Assembly: GCA_934281605.1 (NCBI GenBank)
Contig: CAKQXD010000006.1
Coordinates: 1-64,000 of the forward strand
Source of the DNA: an uncultured Clostridia bacterium
GTDB lineage: Bacteria; Bacillota; Clostridia; Peptostreptococcales; Anaerovoracaceae
DNA length: 64,000 nt
Reading direction: 5' to 3'
Part shown: one piece after another, positions 27,890 through 35,489 of the stretch
Position numbering within the stretch: the stretch's first letter is position 1
How the letters are laid out: the number at the start of each line of letters is the position of its first letter
The notes under the pieces: model-generated
Seen by the model: only the letters and a program-made list of their open reading frames with translations
Databases searched by the model: none
What the model was told of the DNA's origin: nothing
Translations under genes and position numbers: made by a program

Positions 27890-28951
27890 TGTAGGTTTGT
27901 CAAACATATGTTACACCATCAAGTACGAAATCATCTAAAACAGTTTGAGGAGATTTCCATCCCAGCGGGCGCATAGGAAAACGATTGTAATCCCTGTAGT
28001 TGTATCGCTGCAGCTGCTTTGAAAAATCTTCAAAGGAATAAAACTTATGAGTGGCGTAAAATCGTTCGTTATCTTTGCGATGACTGCGTTCTACTTTCCC
28101 ATTATGCCTTGGTGTAAAAGGTTTGATCAGCTTATGGCAGATGTCGTTGTTTCTGAGTGTGCGTTGAAACATCGTTAGAGTTTCTTTTCCCGGCTGAGTA
28201 AAGCGTTTGGTGAATTCTGCGCCATTGTCTGTTTGAACACATTCTATAGGCATTGGAAAATGTCGGATAAGATGTTCGACAAAAACAGAAGAGGAATAGG
28301 TGCTGTGTTCTTCAAAGGCCTCTACATAACGCCAGCGGGAATACTCGTCGATCGCAGTGTACTGATAGAATTTTTTACCTTCGGCATCACCGACCAGACA
28401 GACTGAGGGAACAAATTTAACGTCAATCTGGATGCGCTGTCCTGGATAGAGCATCTGCTCATAGGGCTTGGCCACATATTTGGGGTTAGGAAGCTTTTGG
28501 GCAGTCATACCCTGCTTTTTTAGAAAGCGGTATAATCCTGTAATGGATCTGGTATAACCACGCTGTCTGAGTTTTACCCAAAAGGTCACCAAGCCGGTAT
28601 GTGGATTTCTTCTGCGCATATTCCGGATGAGTTGAATCTCCTGGGAAGTGTGCTGATTAGGATGAGAATGAGGACGTCTGGAACGATCACGAAGGGACTC
28701 TATAGAGCCGTCGAACCGACGTTTCCAGCGATAAATATACTGACGGTTGGTTTTGTATTTGATCGCAGCTTTCGTCACGCCATATTTTTCAGCGTAACGG
28801 ATCAGGGATAGACGGTACTTCATATCTTGTGTTATACTTGTCATGCGGAAACCTCCAGTGTATGGTTTTGTGTGGTAACTTAACTTTAACACAGAATTGA
28901 AGTTTCCGCTTTTTCTTTATTTAGTTGTAACACATGTATTGTAATCCTACA
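27890..28951 (-). mobile_element. IS481-type insertion sequence, 1,062 bp
   Basis: The ends are imperfect inverted repeats starting TGTAGG and reaching GTTACA; about 19 of 26 positions match between the two ends. One transposase gene fills the element. Both sides carry the same 26 bp, much longer than the few to about fifteen bp usual for this family. The element looks complete and recent, since the duplication is exact. It separates uvrA from pncB but leaves the pncB promoter at 28982-29010 intact. Confidence 0.9.
27900..28844 (-). CDS. IS481-family DDE transposase
   Basis: Catalyses cut-and-paste or copying of the insertion sequence. The N-terminal helix-turn-helix (YAEKYGVTKAAIKYKTNRQYIYRWKRR, residues about 15-45) precedes an integrase-core domain. 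That domain has the DDE triad candidates D in QIDVKFVP, D in VQTDNGAEF and E in GKVERSHRKDNERFY. The ATG at 28844 is chosen because GGAGG lies 7 nt upstream; the frame continues 16 codons further without conserved sequence. The 314-residue length is normal, and no frameshift is seen. Confidence 0.92.
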   Translation of the reverse strand: MTSITQDMKYRLSLIRYAEKYGVTKAAIKYKTNRQYIYRWKRRFDGSIESLRDRSRRPHSHPNQHTSQEIQLIRNMRRRNPHTGLVTFWVKLRQRGYTRSITGLYRFLKKQGMTAQKLPNPKYVAKPYEQMLYPGQRIQIDVKFVPSVCLVGDAEGKKFYQYTAIDEYSRWRYVEAFEEHSTYSSSVFVEHLIRHFPMPIECVQTDNGAEFTKRFTQPGKETLTMFQRTLRNNDICHKLIKPFTPRHNGKVERSHRKDNERFYATHKFYSFEDFSKQLQRYNYRDYNRFPMRPLGWKSPQTVLDDFVLDGVTYV

Positions 28952-28977
28952 AGCCGGGACAGGATGAGAAAGAAATA
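28952..28977. repeat. Right copy of the 26-bp target duplication
   Basis: Identical to 27864-27889 and immediately followed by the pncB promoter region. Confidence 0.9.
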
Positions 28978-28981
28978 TTCC

Positions 28982-29010
28982 TTTCAACGGCAGGGAATCA
29001 ATGATATAAT
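28982..29010 (+). promoter_or_regulatory. Promoter of pncB
   Basis: TTTCAA, 17 bp, TATAAT. Confidence 0.6.
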
Positions 29011-29098
29011 AAAACTTAGTCTTTGGACTTAGTTGAGGTATTATTAGAATTTCATCATGCAGGAATTGCTGAGGAAGTGCGAATGGAGGAACTGTGAA

Positions 29099-30529
29099 AT
29101 GATGGAAAAAACAAACCTGACCATGTTGACTGATTTCTATGAAATCACCATGGCCAACGGGTATTTCTGTACGGACATGGCAGACAATATTGCCTGCTTC
29201 GATATGTTTTTCAGAAGGATACCGGATGATGGAGGCTATGCGATCATGGCAGGGCTGGAGCAGGTGATCGAGTATTTGAAAAGTCTGGAGTTTACCGATG
29301 AGGATATCGAGTATCTGAGAAAGCAGCAGATTTTTAACGAAGATTTCCTGAAATATCTTTCGGAATTCAAATTTGCATGCGATGTATGGGCGATCCCGGA
29401 AGGGACTCCGATTTTTCCGGGGGAACCGATTATTACGGTAAGAGGCCCGGTGATGCAGGCACAGTTTGTGGAAACGATGATTCTTTTGATCGTCAACCAT
29501 CAGAGCCTGGTTGCGACGAAGGCCAGCAGGATCGTACGGGCTGCAGCAGGACGTCCTGTGATGGAATTCGGTACGAGAAGGGCCCATGGAACGGCAGCTG
29601 CCGTTTATGGAGCTCGTGCAGCGTATATCGGCGGATGTGCGGGTACCGCATGTGCGCTGTGTGATCGCGATTACGGTATCCCGGCGCTGGGGACGATGGC
29701 TCACAGCTGGGTGCAGATGTATGAAGACGAATATGAAGCATTCAAGAAATATGCGGAGATCTATCCGACCAACTGTGTGCTTCTGGTAGATACTTATAAT
29801 GTTTTGAAATCCGGTGTTCCTACTGCCATCCGTGTATTTAAGGAAATGAAGCCGGAAAAGATGGGAATCCGTATCGACAGCGGTGACATCACCTATCTGA
29901 CGAAACAGGCCAGAAAGATGCTGGATGAAGCAGGTCTGCAGGACTGCTCCATCGTGGTGTCCAATTCTCTGGACGAATATCTGATCCGGGATGTGATCCT
30001 GGAGGGTGCCTGCATCGATTCCTTCGGTGTGGGAGAGCGGCTCATCACGGCCAAGTCGGAACCGGTTTTCGGCGGCGTGTACAAGCTGTCGGCACTGGAA
30101 AAGGACGGCGAACTGATTCCTAAAATCAAAATCAGTGAGAACGTGGAGAAAATCACAAACCCTGGATTCAAGACGGTGTACCGTCTCTTCGATAAGGACA
30201 GCCACCGTGCACTGGCAGATGTGATCGTGCTGGATGGCGAGACTATTCCGGAAGACGGCGAATATGAGATCTTTGATCCGAATGCCGTATGGAAGAGAAA
30301 GAAGATCACCAATTTCTATGCGAAGAATCTGCGAGAGCAGATCTTCAAGGCAGGTGAGTGTGTTTACGAGTCTCCGTCTATCGATGAGATCAAGGGTTAC
30401 TGCAAGCAGCAGCTGGATGCCATGTGGGATGAAATGAAGCGGTTTGAGAACCCGCAGAACTACTATGTGGATCTGTCCTACGACCTGTGGAAGCTGAAAC
30501 ATGATATGCTGGAAGCTTCTAAAAAATAA
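29099..30529 (+). CDS. pncB: Nicotinate phosphoribosyltransferase
   Basis: Converts nicotinate and PRPP to nicotinate mononucleotide in NAD salvage. The protein opens TMLTDFYEITMANGYF and has the substrate-binding FGTRRAHGTAAAV near residue 158, GTMAHSWVQMY and the phosphate-binding GIRIDSGDITYL. The ATG at 29099 with GGAGGA 8 nt upstream is preferred over the one at 29057, giving 476 residues. It is monocistronic between the insertion sequence and a terminator. Confidence 0.95.
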   Translation: MMEKTNLTMLTDFYEITMANGYFCTDMADNIACFDMFFRRIPDDGGYAIMAGLEQVIEYLKSLEFTDEDIEYLRKQQIFNEDFLKYLSEFKFACDVWAIPEGTPIFPGEPIITVRGPVMQAQFVETMILLIVNHQSLVATKASRIVRAAAGRPVMEFGTRRAHGTAAAVYGARAAYIGGCAGTACALCDRDYGIPALGTMAHSWVQMYEDEYEAFKKYAEIYPTNCVLLVDTYNVLKSGVPTAIRVFKEMKPEKMGIRIDSGDITYLTKQARKMLDEAGLQDCSIVVSNSLDEYLIRDVILEGACIDSFGVGERLITAKSEPVFGGVYKLSALEKDGELIPKIKISENVEKITNPGFKTVYRLFDKDSHRALADVIVLDGETIPEDGEYEIFDPNAVWKRKKITNFYAKNLREQIFKAGECVYESPSIDEIKGYCKQQLDAMWDEMKRFENPQNYYVDLSYDLWKLKHDMLEASKK

Positions 30530-30546
30530 AAATATGATGTATGATC

Positions 30547-30571
30547 AGCCCCGTGGGTTCGCGGGGCTTTT
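30547..30571 (+). terminator. Terminator of pncB
   Basis: AGCCCCG / CGGGGCT hairpin followed by TTTTG. Confidence 0.82.
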
Positions 30572-30599
30572 GCATGTCCTCAAAACGGATCGAAAGCAG

Positions 30600-30629
30600 A
30601 AAAAAAGCACCCGGCGCGCCGGGTGCTTT
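30600..30629 (-). terminator. Terminator of fba
   Basis: The perfect GC-rich palindrome GCACCCGGC-GC-GCCGGGTGC is followed by a T-run on the minus strand. Confidence 0.85.
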
Positions 30630-30646
30630 GCAGTATCTGTGAGAAA

Positions 30647-31576
30647 TTATCTCTTGTTGGATGCATTGAGCACGTTTCTGATCTTGTGCTGTACCATTCC
30701 CTTGATGGCTTCTCTTGCAGGTCCGAGGTATTTTCTCGGGTCGAAGTCTGCCGGATGTTCTACGAAGTGCTTGCGGATCTCAGCCGTCATGGCAAGACGC
30801 AGGTCTGTGTCGATGTTCACCTTGCAGACGCCGTATTTTGTCGCAGTACGGATCATATCTTCCGGAACGCCCTGTGCTCCCGGGATGTCTCCGCCGAATT
30901 CATTGCATTTCTTGACGAATTCAGGCAGAACGGTGGAAGCTCCGTGGAGTACCAGCGGAGTATCCGGGATCAGCTTGTGGATCTCCTTCAGTCGTTCGAA
31001 ATCCAGGTACGGTTCGCCCTTGAACTTGTAAGCGCCGTGGCTCGTGCCGATGGCAACTGCCAGAGAGTCCACTCCGGTCTTTTCTACGAATTCAGCTGCT
31101 TCTTCCGGAACAGTGAACGTAGCGTTTCTGGCGTCTACATTGATGTTGTCTTCGATGCCGGCCAGCTTGCCCAGCTCAGCTTCTACAGAAACGCCCTTGC
31201 TGTGAGCGTATTCTACGACTTCCTTCGTCAGTTTTATATTTTCTTCAAATGGATGCTTGGATCCGTCGATCATAACGGATGTGAATCCATCGTCTACGCA
31301 TTTTTTGCAGATATCAAAATCTTCACCGTGGTCCAGGTGGAGTGCGATGTCCAGTCCTGTGTCGAGGATGGCAGCTTCAACCAGTTTGATCAGATAAGCT
31401 GGCTTCGCATATTTTCTGGCTCCGGCAGACACCTGAAGGATCAGAGGTGCTTTTTCTTCCTGAGCAGCCTCAACGATACCCTGGATGATCTCCATGTTGT
31501 TTACATTGAATGCACCGACTGCGTAATCGCTGTTCAATGCATCCTCAAACATTTTCTTTGTAGTAACTAAAGACAT
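30647..31576 (-). CDS. fba: Class II fructose-1,6-bisphosphate aldolase
   Basis: A zinc-dependent glycolytic aldolase splitting fructose-1,6-bisphosphate into two triose phosphates. The 309 residues contain ALHLDHGEDFD (catalytic Asp and zinc His near 80-86), VEAELGKLAG, AIGTSHGAYKF and LVLHGAST, covering the metal ligands and phosphate loop. AAGGAGG precedes the ATG. It lies 35 bp after the MltG-like gene on the same strand and may share its transcript. Confidence 0.97.
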   Translation of the reverse strand: MSLVTTKKMFEDALNSDYAVGAFNVNNMEIIQGIVEAAQEEKAPLILQVSAGARKYAKPAYLIKLVEAAILDTGLDIALHLDHGEDFDICKKCVDDGFTSVMIDGSKHPFEENIKLTKEVVEYAHSKGVSVEAELGKLAGIEDNINVDARNATFTVPEEAAEFVEKTGVDSLAVAIGTSHGAYKFKGEPYLDFERLKEIHKLIPDTPLVLHGASTVLPEFVKKCNEFGGDIPGAQGVPEDMIRTATKYGVCKVNIDTDLRLAMTAEIRKHFVEHPADFDPRKYLGPAREAIKGMVQHKIRNVLNASNKR

Positions 31577-31611
31577 GACAGCCTCCTTAAAAAATAGATG
31601 TGATAGAGATA

Positions 31612-32046
31612 TTAGTTGGCAATGATGCTAAGGATCTGCTCATCTGTAGCGTTTTTCGGAATCTGGAATGTTCCGGATTTCAGTGAGTTTTCCTTGCCCA
31701 TATTGCTGATATAACTTTGAAATTCCGTATCGGAATCTACAAGCCCCGCCTGATAGAGTTTCTGTGCGACAGCGATCGTGGAATCGGACGACAGGATCGA
31801 AATGGATACCGTGTCGGAAGCGCTGCTGGACTGGCTGGCAGCCTCAGAAGATGCAGCGGCTTTGGATTCCTTTGTCTCTGCAGCCTGCGTTGTCTGCTGC
31901 GCCTTAGCATTTTGCTGTGCGAAAGTTTCCGGATAATCCATGATGGCGTTGATACGCGTGTAGATGATCAGTCCGGCAGCAATCAATATAATGAGTACGA
32001 TAATGATATCGTTTTTATTATAGAAAAAATCTTTGATTTTGTTCAT
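31612..32046 (-). CDS. MltG/YceG-like membrane-anchored protein, catalytic domain absent
   Basis: A 144-residue protein with one N-terminal membrane helix (DIIIVLIILIAAGLIIYT, about 14-32), a Ser/Ala/Gln-rich linker (about 50-85) and a C-terminal LysM-like segment (STIAVAQKLYQAGLVDSDTEF, about 93-140). That segment resembles the N-terminal subdomain of the lytic transglycosylase MltG. The MltG catalytic domain is missing, so a peptidoglycan-binding or regulatory role is inferred. The ATG at 32046 follows AAGGAG; the frame extends 21 codons further without support. Confidence 0.7.
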   Translation of the reverse strand: MNKIKDFFYNKNDIIIVLIILIAAGLIIYTRINAIMDYPETFAQQNAKAQQTTQAAETKESKAAASSEAASQSSSASDTVSISILSSDSTIAVAQKLYQAGLVDSDTEFQSYISNMGKENSLKSGTFQIPKNATDEQILSIIAN

Positions 32047-32170
32047 AACCAGATACTCCTTGTGCATGTCATTTTTAACATGGTTGTACATACACATATA
32101 CTGTATCATATTTCAGGGACTTTCTCAAATTGAAAAGCGCTGTTTTCCATGAAATTTTCTTCACAATGAA

Positions 32171-32198
32171 TTGTATTTATCGCAGGATGTTGTATAAT
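32171..32198 (+). promoter_or_regulatory. Promoter abutting the rluA-type start codon
   Basis: TTGTAT (32171-32176), 16 bp, TATAAT (32193-32198). The expected transcription start (32204-32206) coincides with the ATG at 32206. Confidence 0.65.
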
Positions 32199-32205
32199 CA
32201 TATCT

Positions 32206-33198
32206 ATGGTAGATTTTGTGATTACAGAAAATGAAGCAGGACAGAGACTGGATCGGTTCCTGCGAAAATACATGAAAAAAGCTCCGCTGAGCATGATCTA
32301 TAAGACCATTCGCAAGGACGTCAAGATCAATGGTAAACGGGGACATGAGGACACGATCCTGCAGGAAGGGGATCGTCTGGCTCTGTATATTCCGGAGGAT
32401 AAACTGAAGGAAATGACCCGGGTGGAGACGCGGAAGCGTGTGCGCCGCCAGTTTCGGATCGCTTATGAAGACGACAATCTGCTGATCGTCGAAAAGCCGG
32501 CGGGACTTCTGACCCACGGAGATTCCAGGGAAAAGAAAAATACGCTGGCAAATCAGGTATGCGGGTATCTGCAGGAAAAAGGCGAATTTGATCCGGCGCG
32601 GGAGAAATCCTTCGTGCCGTCGCCTGTCAACCGTCTGGATCGGAATACGACCGGGCTTGTGATCTTTGGAAAAAATGCGGAAACGCTTCGAAGCTTTACA
32701 CGGTATATTCGGGAGAGGCAGTACGTCAGCAAGCATTACGTGACGCTGGTGAAAGGGTCTTTGAAAGAGAACCTGGTGCTGCAGGACCGGATCGAAAAGG
32801 ATCACGGGCGGAACATTTCGCAGGTGACGGAGAATACGGCGGACGGGAAAAGTGCAGAAACCTTTGTAAGACCGATCGCGGTGAAGAATGGATTTTCCGT
32901 CGTGGAAGTGGAGCTGGTGACGGGCAGGACCCATCAGATCCGTGTGCATCTGTCCCACGAGGGGTATCCGCTGGTGGGCGATATGAAATACGGAGATCGA
33001 AAGGTCAATGGTATGGCAAAGAATCGTCTCGGACTGACGACACAGCTGCTCCATGCATATCAGCTGCGGTTTGACGGAATGGAGGGCAGCTTCGCGTATC
33101 TCAACGGGAAAACCGTGAAAGCAGGACTTCCGCAGGAATTTCGCGGCGTTTTGGAAAAGCTGGGCTTTACCAGCAAAGATTTGGAGGCATTCGCATAA
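32206..33198 (+). CDS. RluA-family 23S rRNA pseudouridine synthase
   Basis: Isomerises uridines in rRNA (RluC/RluD type). The 330 residues comprise an S4 RNA-binding domain (about 14-75; GQRLDRFLRKY) and the catalytic domain with the active-site Asp in PVNRLDRNTTGLVIFGK near residue 143. GRTHQIRVHLSHEGYPLVGD follows near 245. The start codon has no ribosome binding site and coincides with the predicted transcription start, suggesting a leaderless message. The following signal peptidase gene starts right after the stop codon. Confidence 0.93.
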   Translation: MVDFVITENEAGQRLDRFLRKYMKKAPLSMIYKTIRKDVKINGKRGHEDTILQEGDRLALYIPEDKLKEMTRVETRKRVRRQFRIAYEDDNLLIVEKPAGLLTHGDSREKKNTLANQVCGYLQEKGEFDPAREKSFVPSPVNRLDRNTTGLVIFGKNAETLRSFTRYIRERQYVSKHYVTLVKGSLKENLVLQDRIEKDHGRNISQVTENTADGKSAETFVRPIAVKNGFSVVEVELVTGRTHQIRVHLSHEGYPLVGDMKYGDRKVNGMAKNRLGLTTQLLHAYQLRFDGMEGSFAYLNGKTVKAGLPQEFRGVLEKLGFTSKDLEAFA

Positions 33199-33714
33199 AT
33201 GAAAGAGTTTATAAAAGATATACTGATCGCACTGGTGATCGTTGCGGCGATCATGGTGTTTATCAAACCCACCATCGTCAAGGAGAGTTCCATGGAGTCG
33301 ACGCTTCACGAGAACGATTATCTGTTTGTCAACAGACAGGCCTATCTGACGGCCGATCATCCGGATTACGGGGATATCATCGTATTCCAGTCCCATATTC
33401 AGAGGGATGATGGAAAGGGAGAAAAACTGCTTATAAAAAGAGTCATCGGCGTCGAAAATGATGTTATAGATATTCATGACGGCGTGGTATACCGCAACGG
33501 CAAGGCGCTGGAGGAGCCTTATACGAAGGAAGGATACACAGAGGGCGACATCAGCAATTACAAAGTGCCTGAAAATGAAGTGTTCGTTATGGGCGACAAC
33601 CGGAGAGTCAGCCTGGACAGCCGTTCTTCGGAAGTAGGTACCGTCAGTGAGGACAGCATTGTAGGAAAAGCCTTTATCCGGCTCTATCCGTTCAACAAGA
33701 TCAAGCTTCTGTAG
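33199..33714 (+). CDS. lepB: Signal peptidase I
   Basis: Cleaves signal peptides of exported proteins at the outer face of the membrane. The 171-residue protein has one N-terminal membrane helix (DILIALVIVAAIMVFI, about 7-22). The catalytic Ser31 is in ESSMEST and Lys80 in LLIKRVIG, and the conserved box MGDNRRVSLDSRSSEVG is near 133-148. It abuts the rluA-type gene (TAA then ATG), so the two are co-translated. Both catalytic residues are intact, unlike the next gene. Confidence 0.95.
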   Translation: MKEFIKDILIALVIVAAIMVFIKPTIVKESSMESTLHENDYLFVNRQAYLTADHPDYGDIIVFQSHIQRDDGKGEKLLIKRVIGVENDVIDIHDGVVYRNGKALEEPYTKEGYTEGDISNYKVPENEVFVMGDNRRVSLDSRSSEVGTVSEDSIVGKAFIRLYPFNKIKLL

Positions 33715-33778
33715 GTCGCTGTGCCTGCTCTGCAAAGACCCCGGCGTACTCTTTACATAAAAAAGAGGGGGCTGTATT

Positions 33779-34276
33779 ATGTGGAAGCGGATCGCAGCAT
33801 ATGGAACGGCAGCGGTTCTTGGAATTGTCTGTGCCGTGGGGTTTTTTAGCGTATTTACCATCATCAGGGTGACGGGGACCGGCATGGAGCCTGCGTATGA
33901 AGCGGGCAGTCATGTACTGGTGCATAAGCTGGCATATCACAAAAAGATGCCGCAGATCGGGGACGTGGTGGCGATTCGTCATCAGGTTTACAGCGAAGAC
34001 GGGGAGGACAGTATCCTGATCCGGCGCGTGGCGGGACATCCGGGGGATCGGATCGAGATTCGGAACAATGTGTTTTATCGAAATGGAAAACCGTGTCCTT
34101 CGTCTGCAAAGACGATGCCGGAGGATGTCGTGATGGAGGATTTTTCTCCGCGGACTCTGGGGAAAGGCGAGGTGTTTCTGCTGTGCGACGACAGAAGGTC
34201 ATTCATGGACAGCCGCAATGAGGCTATCGGGATCCTGACGGTAGAGGACTGCATCGGGAAGGTTTGTATGCCGTAG
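33779..34276 (+). CDS. Signal peptidase I-like pseudoenzyme
   Basis: A 165-residue paralogue of the preceding gene with the same layout: membrane helix (about 5-27), conserved RRVAGHPGDRIEI and a DSR box. The catalytic serine position reads VTGTGMEP (Gly35 instead of Ser). The catalytic lysine position reads ILIRRVAG (Arg82 instead of Lys). The usual GDN before the DSR box is CDD. The frame is open and codon use looks normal, so this appears to be a maintained but catalytically inactive member rather than a decayed gene. It could bind preproteins or modulate LepB; that is inference. It has the ribosome binding site AGAGGGGG. Confidence 0.88.
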   Translation: MWKRIAAYGTAAVLGIVCAVGFFSVFTIIRVTGTGMEPAYEAGSHVLVHKLAYHKKMPQIGDVVAIRHQVYSEDGEDSILIRRVAGHPGDRIEIRNNVFYRNGKPCPSSAKTMPEDVVMEDFSPRTLGKGEVFLLCDDRRSFMDSRNEAIGILTVEDCIGKVCMP

Positions 34277-34293
34277 AGAAAGAGAGTGTTGGA

Positions 34294-34743
34294 ATGAAAG
34301 TAGTAGCAAATAATAAAAAAGCGAGACACGATTATTTTATAGAAGAAACATATGAAGCGGGGATCACCCTGACGGGCACGGAAATCAAGTCGGTGCGGCA
34401 GAGCCGGGTGAGCCTCAAAGAAAGTTATGCCCGCATCGAAAAGGAAGAGGTGTTCCTGTACGGCATGAACATCAGTCCGTATGAGCAGGGCAATCGGTTC
34501 AACGTGGATCCGGTACGACCGCGGAAGCTGCTCCTGCACAAGCGGGAAATCCGAAAACTTATCGGATATACGACGCTAAAAGGCTTGACTTTGGTACCAC
34601 TTCGGATGTACATTAATGATAGAGGACGGGCGAAGGTGGAACTGGCCGTTGCCCGCGGTAAAAAAGAGTACGACAAACGTCATGATATTGCAAAGCGTGA
34701 TGCGGACAGAAGGATGCAGCAGGCGATGCGTAAACATTCATAA
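34294..34743 (+). CDS. smpB: SsrA-binding protein SmpB
   Basis: The partner of tmRNA in trans-translation, needed to rescue stalled ribosomes. The 149 residues start MKVVANNKKARHDYFIEETYEAG and include TGTEIKSVRQSRVSLKESYAR and the basic C-terminal tail KKEYDKRHDIAKRDADRRM that enters the mRNA channel. The ATG at 34294 is chosen over a TTG at 34264, since the conserved N-terminus begins there. Its RNA partner ssrA lies 390 bp downstream with one gene between. Confidence 0.97.
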   Translation: MKVVANNKKARHDYFIEETYEAGITLTGTEIKSVRQSRVSLKESYARIEKEEVFLYGMNISPYEQGNRFNVDPVRPRKLLLHKREIRKLIGYTTLKGLTLVPLRMYINDRGRAKVELAVARGKKEYDKRHDIAKRDADRRMQQAMRKHS

Positions 34744-34783
34744 ATCAGAGCGGCGCACAGGCGCCTGCAGGGGAGGAAGAATC

Positions 34784-35113
34784 ATGCAGAATTTTTTCAA
34801 TAAAGTAGGCAAGACAGCATCTGAAGCTGCGGCAAAGGCTGGCAGCAAGGCAAGCGAGCTGATGGAGATCGGCAAGCTGAAGGGCAAGATCAGTGCCAAG
34901 AAACAGAACATCAGCAATACGAAAAAAGACATCGGCGCTTATTGCTATGAGCTGTTTGAGGCCGGCGATATCAAGGATCCTAGAATCGAGGAACTTTGCG
35001 AGCAGATCAAGGCTTACGGAGAGGAGATCGAATCTCTGGAAGCCGAGATCGAAACGGTCAAGGCGGAATATCGCATCAAACACAACGAAGAAGATCCTGC
35101 TGCAGAAGAATAG
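34784..35113 (+). CDS. Small coiled-coil protein
   Basis: A 109-residue, highly charged protein predicted to be almost wholly helical. An Ala/Ser/Lys-rich start (FFNKVGKTASEAAAKAGSKASEL) is followed by heptad-like segments (KGKISAKKQNISNTKKDIG and EIESLEAEIETVKAEY). No membrane helix or enzyme motif is seen. GGGGAGGAAG lies before the ATG; the longer frame from 34616 overlaps smpB and is not conserved-looking. It sits between smpB and ssrA. I do not recognise a family name. Confidence 0.75.
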   Translation: MQNFFNKVGKTASEAAAKAGSKASELMEIGKLKGKISAKKQNISNTKKDIGAYCYELFEAGDIKDPRIEELCEQIKAYGEEIESLEAEIETVKAEYRIKHNEEDPAAEE

Positions 35114-35130
35114 GCTGCAGGACTCTATAT

Positions 35131-35489
35131 GGGGGCGCACTGGTTTCGACGGGGGTGTGGAAACCGGAGAAGCGAGCCGCAGTTTGTCCAGTCTGCGTTA
35201 AAAGGGACACGTTAAATATAAACGCTAAAAAGAACAACAATTTCGCATTAGCTGCTTAGTTCAGCACCGCGCGCATGCCCGGGTTCACCTGCAGATCCGG
35301 AACCATGCGTCAAACATGCAGGAAAACCTCATGTGAATGCCCGGCAGCATGAGGGACTAACGGGATAGCTGACGGCATAGCCTGCTTTTGGGCGCTGCCT
35401 GACGCGAAATTTTAAAACAAAAGCTGCGCTCGGAGAAACTCCTGTGAAAATGCTTTCGGACATGGGTTCGATTCCCATCGCTTCCACCA
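35131..35489 (+). ncRNA. ssrA: Transfer-messenger RNA
   Basis: Rescues stalled ribosomes together with SmpB. The 5' GGGGGCG pairs with the 3' CGCTTCC to make the tRNA-like acceptor, followed by A and encoded CCA. A T-arm (GGGTTCGATTCCC) is present. The tag frame reads AKKNNNFALAA then TAG (about 35225-35260), possibly with one or two residues more at its start. It is a one-piece molecule of normal size. The prophage recombinase gene converges on it and its frame runs into the tmRNA 3' part. Confidence 0.95.

Noticed and set aside
32206..33198. Very long antisense frames opposite rluA, murC, ileS and cas genes
   Set aside because: They are composition-driven shadows of conserved genes without their own start signals.
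34893..35259. Frames ending in the tag sequence FALAA
   Set aside because: The end is the tmRNA tag; the rest is a shadow of the coiled-coil gene.
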